DNA of 10,696 nucleotides from Pseudomonadota bacterium (GTDB taxonomy: Bacteria > Pseudomonadota > Alphaproteobacteria > Rhodobacterales > Rhodobacteraceae). Each line of letters opens with the position of its first letter. The stretch's first letter is position 1. This document shows positions 1-5,614 of this stretch, piece after piece. Below the pieces are notes generated by a model that did not search any database, was not told the origin of the DNA, and worked only from the letters and a program-made list of their open reading frames with translations. Made by a program: the position numbers and the translations under genes. Location: positions 1 to 10,696 of the forward strand of contig JAKAJW010000258.1 of NCBI GenBank assembly GCA_021813645.1. The letters are read 5' to 3'.

Positions 1-161
1 AGGATGCCGAACTGGAACTCGTCGAGCGAGAGCTCCTTCTTGATCTCGATACCGATGATGGAAAAGATCGTCCACACCGCGAAGCAGATGGTGAAGGCGA
101 TCGTGCTCAGCCCCAGGGCGCGGTCCTGGTCCGCACGCGGAATCTGGCTCTCGGTTTGCAT
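1..161 (-). CDS. narK: NarK-type nitrate/nitrite MFS transporter, N-terminal fragment
   Basis: Only the first 53 codons and part of the 54th are in the window; the gene continues off the left edge. The protein opens with a short polar leader (MQTESQIPRADQDRALG), then a hydrophobic first membrane segment containing AFTICFAVWTIFSIIGIEI, then KKELSLDEFQFGIL. That pattern, membrane helix 1 followed by a conserved cytoplasmic 'IK.eL.L.e.QfG.L', is typical of the NarK branch of the major facilitator superfamily, which imports nitrate or exchanges nitrate for nitrite across the inner membrane. The ATG at 161-159 is supported by a GGAGGGA ribosome site at 173-167. An FNR/Dnr-type box lies 78 bp upstream, fitting anaerobic or nitrogen-oxide control. 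NarK is often followed by the narGHJI nitrate reductase genes, which would lie outside this window. The exact NarK subtype (NarK1, NarK2 or a fusion) cannot be told from this fragment. Confidence 0.85.
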   Translation of the reverse strand, partial: MQTESQIPRADQDRALGLSTIAFTICFAVWTIFSIIGIEIKKELSLDEFQFGI

Positions 162-238
162 GGCTGTCCCTCCATTCGGGCCGCCGGCGCCTGGCCGGTC
201 GGGATGCCCTGCTGTCGCGAACAACCCCGATGGGAGAC

Positions 239-252
239 TTGATCCAGATCAG
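239..252. promoter_or_regulatory. FNR/Dnr-type box (TTGAT-N4-ATCAG)
   Basis: TTGATCCAGATCAG matches 9 of the 10 defined positions of the FNR/Dnr consensus TTGAT-N4-ATCAA. It sits in the divergent region between narK and the Crp/FNR regulator gene. Read leftward, its centre is about 84 bp from the narK start, so activation at about -41.5 would give a leader of roughly 43 nt. Read rightward, a TATGAT hexamer at 280-285 lies at a spacing that could also suit a site near -45. Which direction it serves, or both, is inference; FnrL- or Dnr-family proteins are the likely binders. Confidence 0.75.
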
Positions 253-373
253 AATGCAAGAAAAACCTTTTAAAATAAATATGATAAATGAAAATGTCAG
301 GTGTCGTGGGAGGGTGGGTCAACCGGCGTCGTGCAGCGTCCCGGCCAAGGGTTGACTTCCCTCTGCGGCATAC

Positions 374-387
374 TTGACTATTATCAA
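374..387. promoter_or_regulatory. Second FNR/Dnr-type box (TTGAC-N4-ATCAA), possible autoregulatory site
   Basis: TTGACTATTATCAA matches 9 of 10 defined positions of TTGAT-N4-ATCAA. It ends only 19 bp before the ATG (407) of the Crp/FNR-family gene, so activation at -41.5 would put the transcript start inside the coding region. A TTGACT -35-like hexamer at 352-357, followed after 17 bp by TGACTA at 375-380, would place the box over the -10. That arrangement suits repression, for example autorepression. The promoter hexamers are weak and inferred; the box itself is clear. Confidence 0.6.
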
Positions 388-406
388 GCTGAGCTTGGGG
401 GCAGGG

Positions 407-1105
407 ATGCTTGAACGCGACTTTCCAGAGATTCGGGCGCTGCCCCTCTTCGCCGAGATCGCGCCGGAGAATTTCGAGGCGCTGATGCGCGGCGCCTACC
501 TGCAGACGTTTCCGCCGCAGATCGAGCTGATCCGCGAGGGCGACCCGAGCGATTTCCTGCATGTCGTCGTTGAGGGCGCGGTGGAGCTTTTCGCCGCCTG
601 GAACGGGCGCGAGACGGTGATGCAGCTCGTCCACCCGGTCTCGACCTTCATCGTCGCCGCGACGATCCGCGACGCGCCCTATTTGATGTCGGCCCGCACC
701 CTCGAGCGGGCACGGATCGTGCTGATTCCCTCGCAGGACATCCGTGCGGTCTTCGCTGCCGACCCTGCCTTCGCCCGGGCGGTGGTCGCGGAGCTCGCGC
801 AGTGCTACCGGGTCGTGGTGAAACACACGAAGGGTCTGAAGCTGCGCAACGGGCTGGAGCGGCTGGCGAACCATCTCCTGCGCCAGCGCGCAGCGGCGGG
901 CGGCGCGCCGGCCTTCGAGCTCGAGGTGGAGAAGCGGCGGCTTTCCGCCTTCCTCGGGATGACGCCGGAGAACCTGAGCCGCGCCTTCCGCAGCCTCGAG
1001 CCCTACGGGGTGAAGGTCGACGGCGCGACGGTGCGGATCGCCGACCCGGCCGAGCTGATCCGCCTCGCGCGGCCGAGCCCGCTGATCGACGACAGCTCGG
1101 TCTGA
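407..1105 (+). CDS. Crp/FNR-family transcription regulator, Dnr/NnrR type (NO-responsive class)
   Basis: A 232-residue protein with an N-terminal cyclic-nucleotide-type sensor fold (about residues 10-115, including the IREGDPSDFLHVVVEGAVEL strand-turn region), a long dimerisation helix (about 115-140) and a C-terminal winged helix. The recognition helix reads MTPENLSRAFRSL; E188, S191 and R192 occupy the E-x-x-S-R positions that let FNR read TTGAT half sites. It has only one cysteine (in AQCYRV) and no N-terminal Cys cluster, so it is not an oxygen-sensing Fe-S FNR. It fits the Dnr/NnrR group, which activates nitrite and NO reductase genes in response to NO. The ATG at 407 is preferred over the in-frame TTG at 374 because the latter lies inside the FNR-type box. 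The gene converges on nnrS with only 8 bp between stop codons and no visible terminator. Subgroup (Dnr versus NnrR) is not resolved, so no symbol is given. Confidence 0.85.
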   Translation: MLERDFPEIRALPLFAEIAPENFEALMRGAYLQTFPPQIELIREGDPSDFLHVVVEGAVELFAAWNGRETVMQLVHPVSTFIVAATIRDAPYLMSARTLERARIVLIPSQDIRAVFAADPAFARAVVAELAQCYRVVVKHTKGLKLRNGLERLANHLLRQRAAAGGAPAFELEVEKRRLSAFLGMTPENLSRAFRSLEPYGVKVDGATVRIADPAELIRLARPSPLIDDSSV

Positions 1106-1113
1106 CGCCGCGC

Positions 1114-2316
1114 TCAGGCCCGCTTGCCCGGCGCGGCACGCAGCAGCAGCGGGCCGTAAAGCGCGGCATAGCCGGCGAAGGCGGCGATCCAGCCGGTGCC
1201 GGCAAGATCGTAGAGCGGCTGCGCCTCGGCCGGCAGGGCGCCCGCCGCCAGCCGGGCCAGCACCGCCACCGCCAGCGCCAGGTAGATCGCCACCGTCCCG
1301 CGCCCCGCGGTCAGCGCCTGGCCGGTATGGCCGAGCGTCGCCCGCGTCATCACCGCCAGCGTCATCATCCCGAGCGCGCCGGCCATCCAGAGATGCTGGC
1401 CGCCGGTGCCGAAGGTGCCGGGCGCCACCGCCTCGGCCGCCACGGCCAGCGCGCCGAGCGGCAGGAAGGCGTAGCCGGCGTGAAGCACCGTCACCAGCGG
1501 CTCGGCCAGCGTCAGAGCCCCGCGCCAGCGCCAGAGCCGGACGAGGTGCAGCCCTCCCGCGAGGGCAAGGAGCGCCGCCGCGGGCCATCCGGTCGGGGCG
1601 ACGACCCAGAGCGCCAGCGCCGGCACCAGCACGGCGAGCGCCAGCCGGTCGAAGCGCTGCATCGGTGGCTCAGGCAGCCGCGCCTCGCCCCGCTTCACCA
1701 GCCAGTTGAGGGTGAACGACGGCACGATCCTGCCGCCGATCAGCGCCATCATCACCAGCGCGGCCGCAAGGCCAAGGCGCAGGCCATAGCCCCCGGCGGC
1801 ATAGCCGCCCCGTGCCGCCTCCCAGTGGAAGAGCGCGTTGGCCAGGATGAAGGTCGCGAGCAGCCCGAGCACCGGCAGATTGCGCCAGTTCCGGCCTGCC
1901 ACGATCTCCCGCCCGATGGCGAGCGCGAAGAGGATGGGGAAGGCAAGGTCGATCGCCGCGGCAAGCCCCGGCGTCAGCGCAGCCGAGACGGCGATCGCGA
2001 TCCGCCCGGCGACCCAGGTGGCGAAGAGCGCGGCGAGCGGCCAGCCAACGATGGGCATCCGCCCGGTCCAGTTCGGCACAGCGGTGGTGAGAAACCCGGC
2101 GATCACCGCGCCGAGGTAGCCGAAGAGGAACTCGTGCGCGTGCCAGGAGACCGGGTCGAAGGCGGTAGGCAGCGCCAGCCGGCCGGCCAGCATGGCGATC
2201 CAGAGCGCCATGGCCAGCGCAGCCCAGAGGGCGGCGCCGAGGAAGAAGGGCCGGAATCCGTAGGTGAAGAGCGCCGGGCCCCGCCAGGCGCGCATCTGCT
2301 CGGTCGTGGTGGTCAT
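1114..2316 (-). CDS. nnrS: NnrS family membrane protein
   Basis: A 400-residue, very hydrophobic protein with about a dozen membrane segments. Family hallmarks are visible: an N-terminal TYGFRPFFLGAALWA segment, WHAHEFLFGYLGAVIAGFL (H59 and H61), LTTAVPNWTGR, GGRIVPSFTLNW, and near the end HLWMAGALGMMTLAVMTRA followed by LGHTG. NnrS proteins are inner-membrane haem- and copper-containing proteins linked to denitrification; in Vibrio cholerae NnrS lessens NO damage and protects Fe-S metabolism, though the chemistry is unsettled. The ATG at 2316-2314 overlaps the TGA of the upstream cyclo-ligase gene (ATGA, 2313-2316), so it is probably translationally coupled. It is the last gene of the nine-gene minus-strand run and its stop nearly abuts that of the convergent Crp/FNR gene. 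Length is normal for the family. Confidence 0.93.
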   Translation of the reverse strand: MTTTTEQMRAWRGPALFTYGFRPFFLGAALWAALAMALWIAMLAGRLALPTAFDPVSWHAHEFLFGYLGAVIAGFLTTAVPNWTGRMPIVGWPLAALFATWVAGRIAIAVSAALTPGLAAAIDLAFPILFALAIGREIVAGRNWRNLPVLGLLATFILANALFHWEAARGGYAAGGYGLRLGLAAALVMMALIGGRIVPSFTLNWLVKRGEARLPEPPMQRFDRLALAVLVPALALWVVAPTGWPAAALLALAGGLHLVRLWRWRGALTLAEPLVTVLHAGYAFLPLGALAVAAEAVAPGTFGTGGQHLWMAGALGMMTLAVMTRATLGHTGQALTAGRGTVAIYLALAVAVLARLAAGALPAEAQPLYDLAGTGWIAAFAGYAALYGPLLLRAAPGKRA

Positions 2317-3005
2317 GTCCCGCCCCGCTGAAACTGGATCCCCGCCTCGGTCACGATGGCGTCCAGGGCGATGTCGTGCGGCTGGGGATAGATGGTGGCG
2401 AGCCGCGCGCCCTGCAGCCCGACGCCGATCACGAAGGGCCGCGGCGACAGCGCGGCCAGCGTCCGGTCGAAGTAGCCGCCGCCATAGCCGAGGCGGAAGC
2501 CCGAAGGGTCCCAGCCGACGAGCGGGGCGAGGGCGATGTCCGGCACCAGCGCCGCGGCGCCTCGCGCCGGCACCGGGATAGCCCAGTCGCCGCGCACCAT
2601 CCGGGTGACAGGGGTCCAGCGGCGGAAGACCAGCGGGGCATGGCGGGTCTCCACCACCGGCAGCGCCACGGCAGCGCCGGCCGCATGCCAGGCCGCCAGC
2701 AGCGGCCGCAGGTCGGGCTCGCCCCGGATCGGCCAGTAACCCGAGAGGGTGCGGGTGGCGAGATCCGGGAATCGGCCGGCGATCAGCCCGGCCACATGGG
2801 ATATGAGCGCCCCTCCCACCACCTGCAGATCGGCGACGCCCAGGACCTGCCGCGCGGCGAGCAGCCGCCGCCGCTCGGCCTGGCGCCAGCGGGCCACGTC
2901 GCGCGCCTGCGCCGGATCGGTGCCGAACGGGTCGAAGTAATCCGGCGCGATCTCCGCCGCATAGCAGGGCGGCGAGGCATAGCCGCGGCCTTCCTCCTCA
3001 TGCAT
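2313..3005 (-). CDS. 5-formyltetrahydrofolate cyclo-ligase family protein with N-terminal extension
   Basis: A 230-residue protein. Residues about 38-225 match the cyclo-ligase (5,10-methenyltetrahydrofolate synthetase) family, which uses ATP to convert 5-formyl-THF to 5,10-methenyl-THF. Visible motifs are the basic first helix ARWRQAERRRLLAARQ (38-53), YWPIRGEPDLRPLL (90-103) and the phosphate-binding signature at 163-181 (VGWDPSGFRLGYGGGYFDR). Ahead of the domain is an extension of about 37 residues containing SPPCYAAEIAPDYFDPFG (11-28), which ordinary cyclo-ligases lack. The gene has a GGGAGG site upstream of its ATG, follows the AhpD-like gene by 33 bp and overlaps nnrS by 4 bp. Its place beside NnrS suggests a role in nitrogen-oxide stress or respiration, perhaps a specialised paralogue rather than the housekeeping enzyme. 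Fold assignment is firm; substrate is inferred. Confidence 0.85.
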   Translation of the reverse strand: MHEEEGRGYASPPCYAAEIAPDYFDPFGTDPAQARDVARWRQAERRRLLAARQVLGVADLQVVGGALISHVAGLIAGRFPDLATRTLSGYWPIRGEPDLRPLLAAWHAAGAAVALPVVETRHAPLVFRRWTPVTRMVRGDWAIPVPARGAAALVPDIALAPLVGWDPSGFRLGYGGGYFDRTLAALSPRPFVIGVGLQGARLATIYPQPHDIALDAIVTEAGIQFQRGGT

Positions 3006-3038
3006 GGCGGGCCTCCCACACCGTCCGGGCCCGGCCTG

Positions 3039-3371
3039 TCATGGCGTCGGCTCCATCGCCTCGAGCGCCGCGAAGGCATGCGATGAGGCGGCACCGGCAC
3101 GCATCTCGGCGGCGACCCAGATCGCCTCCATCACCTGCTCGGGGCTGGCCCCGGCCCGCCGCGCGGCCTTCACATGGCCCTCGATGCACCAGGGGCATTG
3201 GGTGACATGCGCCACCGCGACCGCGATCAGCTGCTTGGTGCGGGCGTCGAGCGCCCCTTCGGCGAAGACCGCCTGCGAGAAGGCGCGGAACGCCTCCTCC
3301 TGCGCGGGGGCGAGGGCCCGGCGCCGGGCCGCCCTCTCGCGCGTGGCCCGGGGCAGACGCAGCTCATCCAT
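3039..3371 (-). CDS. Carboxymuconolactone decarboxylase / AhpD-like CxxC protein
   Basis: A 110-residue helical protein of the AhpD-like (CMD) fold. The central signature is LDARTKQLIAVAVAH followed by VTQCPWCIEGHVKAARRAG. C59 and C62 form the CxxC pair, and H66 matches the following histidine of the AhpD C-x2-C-x3-H active-site pattern. Proteins of this type act in the cytoplasm as thiol-disulfide or peroxidase-partner enzymes, often against peroxides or peroxynitrite. The specific substrate here is unknown, and the name gamma-carboxymuconolactone decarboxylase should not be read as the activity. Its ATG (3371-3369) overlaps the stop of the upstream hemerythrin gene by 8 nt (ATGGATGA), indicating coupled translation. 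A redox partner role for the adjacent di-iron or Fe-S repair proteins is plausible but inferred. Confidence 0.88.
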   Translation of the reverse strand: MDELRLPRATRERAARRRALAPAQEEAFRAFSQAVFAEGALDARTKQLIAVAVAHVTQCPWCIEGHVKAARRAGASPEQVMEAIWVAAEMRAGAASSHAFAALEAMEPTP

Positions 3372-3849
3372 GGGCCGGCGCCTCGCACTCGAACTGCGGA
3401 AACAGCACGTCGTTCTCCAGCCGGATATACGCCTGCAGATCGGCCAGGAAGGTGTCGAGCCCGTCGTAGAGCGCCGCCCAGCTGCGACAGGCCCCTTCGG
3501 GCAGCGCCAGATCGTGGGTCAGCCGGCGGATCTCGGCGATGTCGCGGCCGTGGTCGTCATGGTCGGCGCGCATCGCCGCGATCGGCGCGGCGATGCCGGG
3601 CATCCCGCCGCGGCGGATCGCCGGAAAAAGGATCAGCTCCTCCTTCTTCATGTGCACCTCCATCTCACCGCGGAGCCGTTCGAGAACGTCGACCAGTCCG
3701 ACGGGCACCTTCTCGTCGCCGTAATGGACGGTCTGGACCTTTTCAGCGAGCGGGATGAGTGTTGCAAGCTGCGTGCGGTGGGTCTCGTGGTAGCGCGTCT
3801 CGATGAAACGGGTGAGATCGGCAGGGTCATCCGGCACGTCCTGATCCAT
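3364..3849 (-). CDS. YtfE/RIC-like hemerythrin-domain protein lacking the ScdA_N domain; one His ligand replaced by Tyr
   Basis: A 161-residue protein that aligns along most of its length with the C-terminal di-iron domain of E. coli YtfE (repair of iron centres, RIC), which restores NO-damaged Fe-S clusters. Ligand positions, by comparison with YtfE from memory: H21 (RYHETHR), H42 (VQTVHYGDE), H66 and E70 (EVHMKKEELILFP), H97 (RADHDDHG) and E145 (LENDVLFPQFE). The position matching YtfE H204, four residues before the last Glu, is Tyr141 (AYIRLEND) instead of His. The N-terminal ScdA_N/DUF542 domain with its CC motif is absent. The ATG is preceded by GGAG at a good distance; the gene follows the truncated haemoglobin by 12 bp and overlaps the AhpD-like gene by 8 nt. 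Likely cytoplasmic and NO-related; whether it still binds two irons is uncertain. Confidence 0.9.
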   Translation of the reverse strand: MDQDVPDDPADLTRFIETRYHETHRTQLATLIPLAEKVQTVHYGDEKVPVGLVDVLERLRGEMEVHMKKEELILFPAIRRGGMPGIAAPIAAMRADHDDHGRDIAEIRRLTHDLALPEGACRSWAALYDGLDTFLADLQAYIRLENDVLFPQFECEAPAHG

Positions 3850-3861
3850 TCGTCTTCTCCT

Positions 3862-4308
3862 TCAGCTCAGGTCCGGGATTTCGTCGCCCCGGCCAGCGAT
3901 TGCGATATGCAGCGAGCGGGCGATCCGTTCGGCGTTCTCCACCACCAGCGCGGCGCCGGCCGGCGGGCAGACCTCTCCGACGGTCTCGCGGAAGAGCGCG
4001 AGCCAGCGCTCGAAATGCGCCCAGGTGACGGGCAGCCCGAGATGGGCCGGCACCGGCGCGCCGCTGTAGCGTCCCGTCATCAGCGCGACCGAGGACCAGA
4101 AGGCGCACATCCGCTCCAGATGCGGCGGCCAGTCTTGGATGCGTGCCGCGAACACCGGACCGAGCACGACGTCGGAACGCACCTTGGCATAGAAGCTGTG
4201 GACGAGCGTTTTCAGGACCTCGTCGTCAAGCCCCGTCTGCGCCATGATTGCGGCTGTCAGTTCGGGCCGGACGGTCTGGCCGGCGATCTTCGGGGCGTCA
4301 ACGGGCAC
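3862..4308 (-). CDS. Group III truncated haemoglobin
   Basis: A 148-residue globin of the truncated group III class, resembling Campylobacter Ctb. Visible positions: Tyr40 in LVHSFYAKVR (B10), His63 in WPPHLERMCAFW (E7), the proximal haem ligand His89 in PVPAHLGLPVTW (F8) and Trp102 in HFERWLALF. Group III globins bind O2 and NO in the cytoplasm and are tied to nitrosative stress or low-oxygen electron transfer. The GTG at 4308-4306 is chosen as start because a perfect AGGAGG (4320-4315) sits 6 nt upstream; an in-frame ATG at 4344 exists but lies well within the upstream gene and lacks such a site. The chosen start overlaps the end of the Nfu-fusion gene by 11 nt. It is the fifth gene of the nine-gene run, so it is likely co-expressed with hemerythrin and NnrS. 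Confidence 0.9.
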   Translation of the reverse strand: MPVDAPKIAGQTVRPELTAAIMAQTGLDDEVLKTLVHSFYAKVRSDVVLGPVFAARIQDWPPHLERMCAFWSSVALMTGRYSGAPVPAHLGLPVTWAHFERWLALFRETVGEVCPPAGAALVVENAERIARSLHIAIAGRGDEIPDLS

Positions 4309-5614
4309 GGCGTGCCTCCTGTTGTTCGGATCGGGTGGATGCATCAACGGACCTCTGTTGCGGCTCGGAGGCATTGGCGCCGCCGTCGCGCGGCCGAAGG
4401 CTCGCCCACAGCATGCGGCGGTGGAACGCATCGTCGGTTTCCGTCGCCCGGGGCGCTCTGCCCAGCCTCCGCGCAAGATCGAAGAAGCCCCTGCCGGGCA
4501 GGCCGCTGCCCCGGCCTACGGCCCGGGCCGCGATGAACGGCCGGCCGGCCCGGGCGTCCTCGTGCATCGTGGTTTCGAGGGCGGCGGTCACCTGCCGGAT
4601 CGAGCCGGGCAGGTACAGCCCGAGCGCGCGCGCCAGCCGGCCGTATGTGACGGGCAGCCCGCTTTCCGGCAAAGCCTGGAGGTGGGCGCGGATCCTGGCG
4701 GCCAGCGCTGCGTTTGCAGTGTCGGCTGCCGCGCGCTCCCGGGGCGAAGGAATCTCGTGGGCCGTGCCGTCGGGCAGGATCTCGGCCGCCCAGGCCCTTG
4801 CGGGCCCGCGGACCGCAATCCGCAGGTGGCCCTCTGCGCCGCCGCTCAGGCGCTCCGTCACCACGTCGCCATTGCGGAAGCCCGCGTCGAGGGCCTCGGC
4901 CGTCAGTCCGAGCCGCGGGGCGAGATAGTCGGGGTCGATCGCGATCCGGCCGTCTTCGATGCTGAAAGCATCGTGGGGAACCGGCCGGAAGAACGCGGGG
5001 CCCTCCCCGGGCTTTCCCCGGTAGTAGGGATTGGCTCCCCCCTCGTGGTCGGTCACGTCGACGATTCCCCGGATGCCGGGGACCGCGGCGCGCAGCATCT
5101 TCTCCACCCCCTCCCTCAGCGTGCGAGAGGAGGCGGCGCAGCCCTGGCAGCCGCCAGACAACCGGAGGGAGACGATGCCGTTCTCCACCGCCTCGGCACT
5201 GACCCGGCCGCCATGCCGGGCGATCGCGGGATTCGCGCGGGCTTCGAGGACCTCGGTCACGGCGGCAAGCACTGCCGCATCGTCGCAGTATCCGGCGGCC
5301 GCCTCAGGGGGCGGGCCAAGCGGCGGGTCGGCGCGGTTCAGAACCTCGCGGATCGCAGCGGCGACGGGAGCTTTCAGCCCGTCCCAGTCTTGTTCGGGCG
5401 CCCGCGTCACGAGGACGGTCTCGCCGGTGACCTGCACGCCGGTCACGCCATCGACGGCGAAAAGCGCCTGTGCCAGGGGCACGTCCGCTGCCGGGGCGTC
5501 AAAGCGCCGCGTTCCGCCGGATTGGATCGACGCGTCGAGAATGAACCGCATCACCAGAGGGTCGTGCGCCGATCCCTGGGCCCGGATGCGCCGGCGGGTG
5601 GGGGCGTCAGACAT
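4298..5614 (-). CDS. Multidomain Nfu/NifU-like Fe-S scaffold: Nfu_N + NifU C-terminal + DUF6522 + unassigned C-terminal domain
   Basis: A 438-residue fusion. Residues about 18-92 resemble the Nfu N-terminal domain (DPLVMRFILDAS, LAQALFAVDGVTGVQVTGETV, then a helix ending AAIREVL). Residues about 112-195 are a NifU C-terminal thioredoxin-like scaffold with the cluster-binding CxxC in LSGGCQGCAASSRTLREGVE (C156, C159) and IRGIVDVTDHEGG. Residues about 216-288 (DAFSIEDGRIAIDPDYLAPRL onward) match the DUF6522 protein encoded upstream. Residues about 300-410 form a domain I cannot name, with VTYGRLARALGL, ALETTMHEDARAGRPF and GLPGRGFFDLARRLGR, possibly helical/winged. The last 30 residues are low complexity. 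Standard Nfu proteins have about 190 residues, so this is more than twice the usual size. The ATG at 5614 overlaps the Mrp stop by 8 nt (ATGTCTGA). Likely role: Fe-S carrier paired with Mrp in a stress or anaerobic setting (inferred). Confidence 0.82.
   Translation of the reverse strand: MSDAPTRRRIRAQGSAHDPLVMRFILDASIQSGGTRRFDAPAADVPLAQALFAVDGVTGVQVTGETVLVTRAPEQDWDGLKAPVAAAIREVLNRADPPLGPPPEAAAGYCDDAAVLAAVTEVLEARANPAIARHGGRVSAEAVENGIVSLRLSGGCQGCAASSRTLREGVEKMLRAAVPGIRGIVDVTDHEGGANPYYRGKPGEGPAFFRPVPHDAFSIEDGRIAIDPDYLAPRLGLTAEALDAGFRNGDVVTERLSGGAEGHLRIAVRGPARAWAAEILPDGTAHEIPSPRERAAADTANAALAARIRAHLQALPESGLPVTYGRLARALGLYLPGSIRQVTAALETTMHEDARAGRPFIAARAVGRGSGLPGRGFFDLARRLGRAPRATETDDAFHRRMLWASLRPRDGGANASEPQQRSVDASTRSEQQEARRAR
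4315..4320 (-). promoter_or_regulatory. Ribosome binding site AGGAGG deciding the globin GTG start
   Basis: On the minus strand AGGAGG is followed by CACGCC and then GTG. This full match to the anti-SD sequence lies inside the last codons of the upstream Nfu-fusion gene, and it makes the GTG at 4308, not the ATG at 4344, the likely globin start. Confidence 0.75.

Noticed and set aside
374..406. TTG start at 374 for the Crp/FNR gene
   Set aside because: It falls on the first base of the FNR-type box, and family proteins begin near MLERDFPEIRALPLF; the ATG at 407 fits better.
107..1588. Long minus-strand open frame opposite the Crp/FNR gene and running into nnrS
   Set aside because: Arg/Ala/Gly-rich low-complexity translation with no domain; it shadows the Crp/FNR and nnrS coding frames in GC-rich DNA.
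802..2331. Long plus-strand open frame of 509 codons opposite nnrS
   Set aside because: Arg/Gly/Pro/His-rich translation with no motif, antisense to a clear NnrS; a typical GC-rich shadow frame.
4309..4476. Longer N-terminus for the truncated haemoglobin (starts at 4476 or 4344)
   Set aside because: The extra residues overlap the Nfu-fusion frame and lack a good ribosome site, whereas the GTG at 4308 has a perfect AGGAGG.
3004..4536. Plus-strand open frame opposite four operon genes
   Set aside because: Antisense to the AhpD-like, hemerythrin and globin genes, all with intact motifs; no recognisable protein features.
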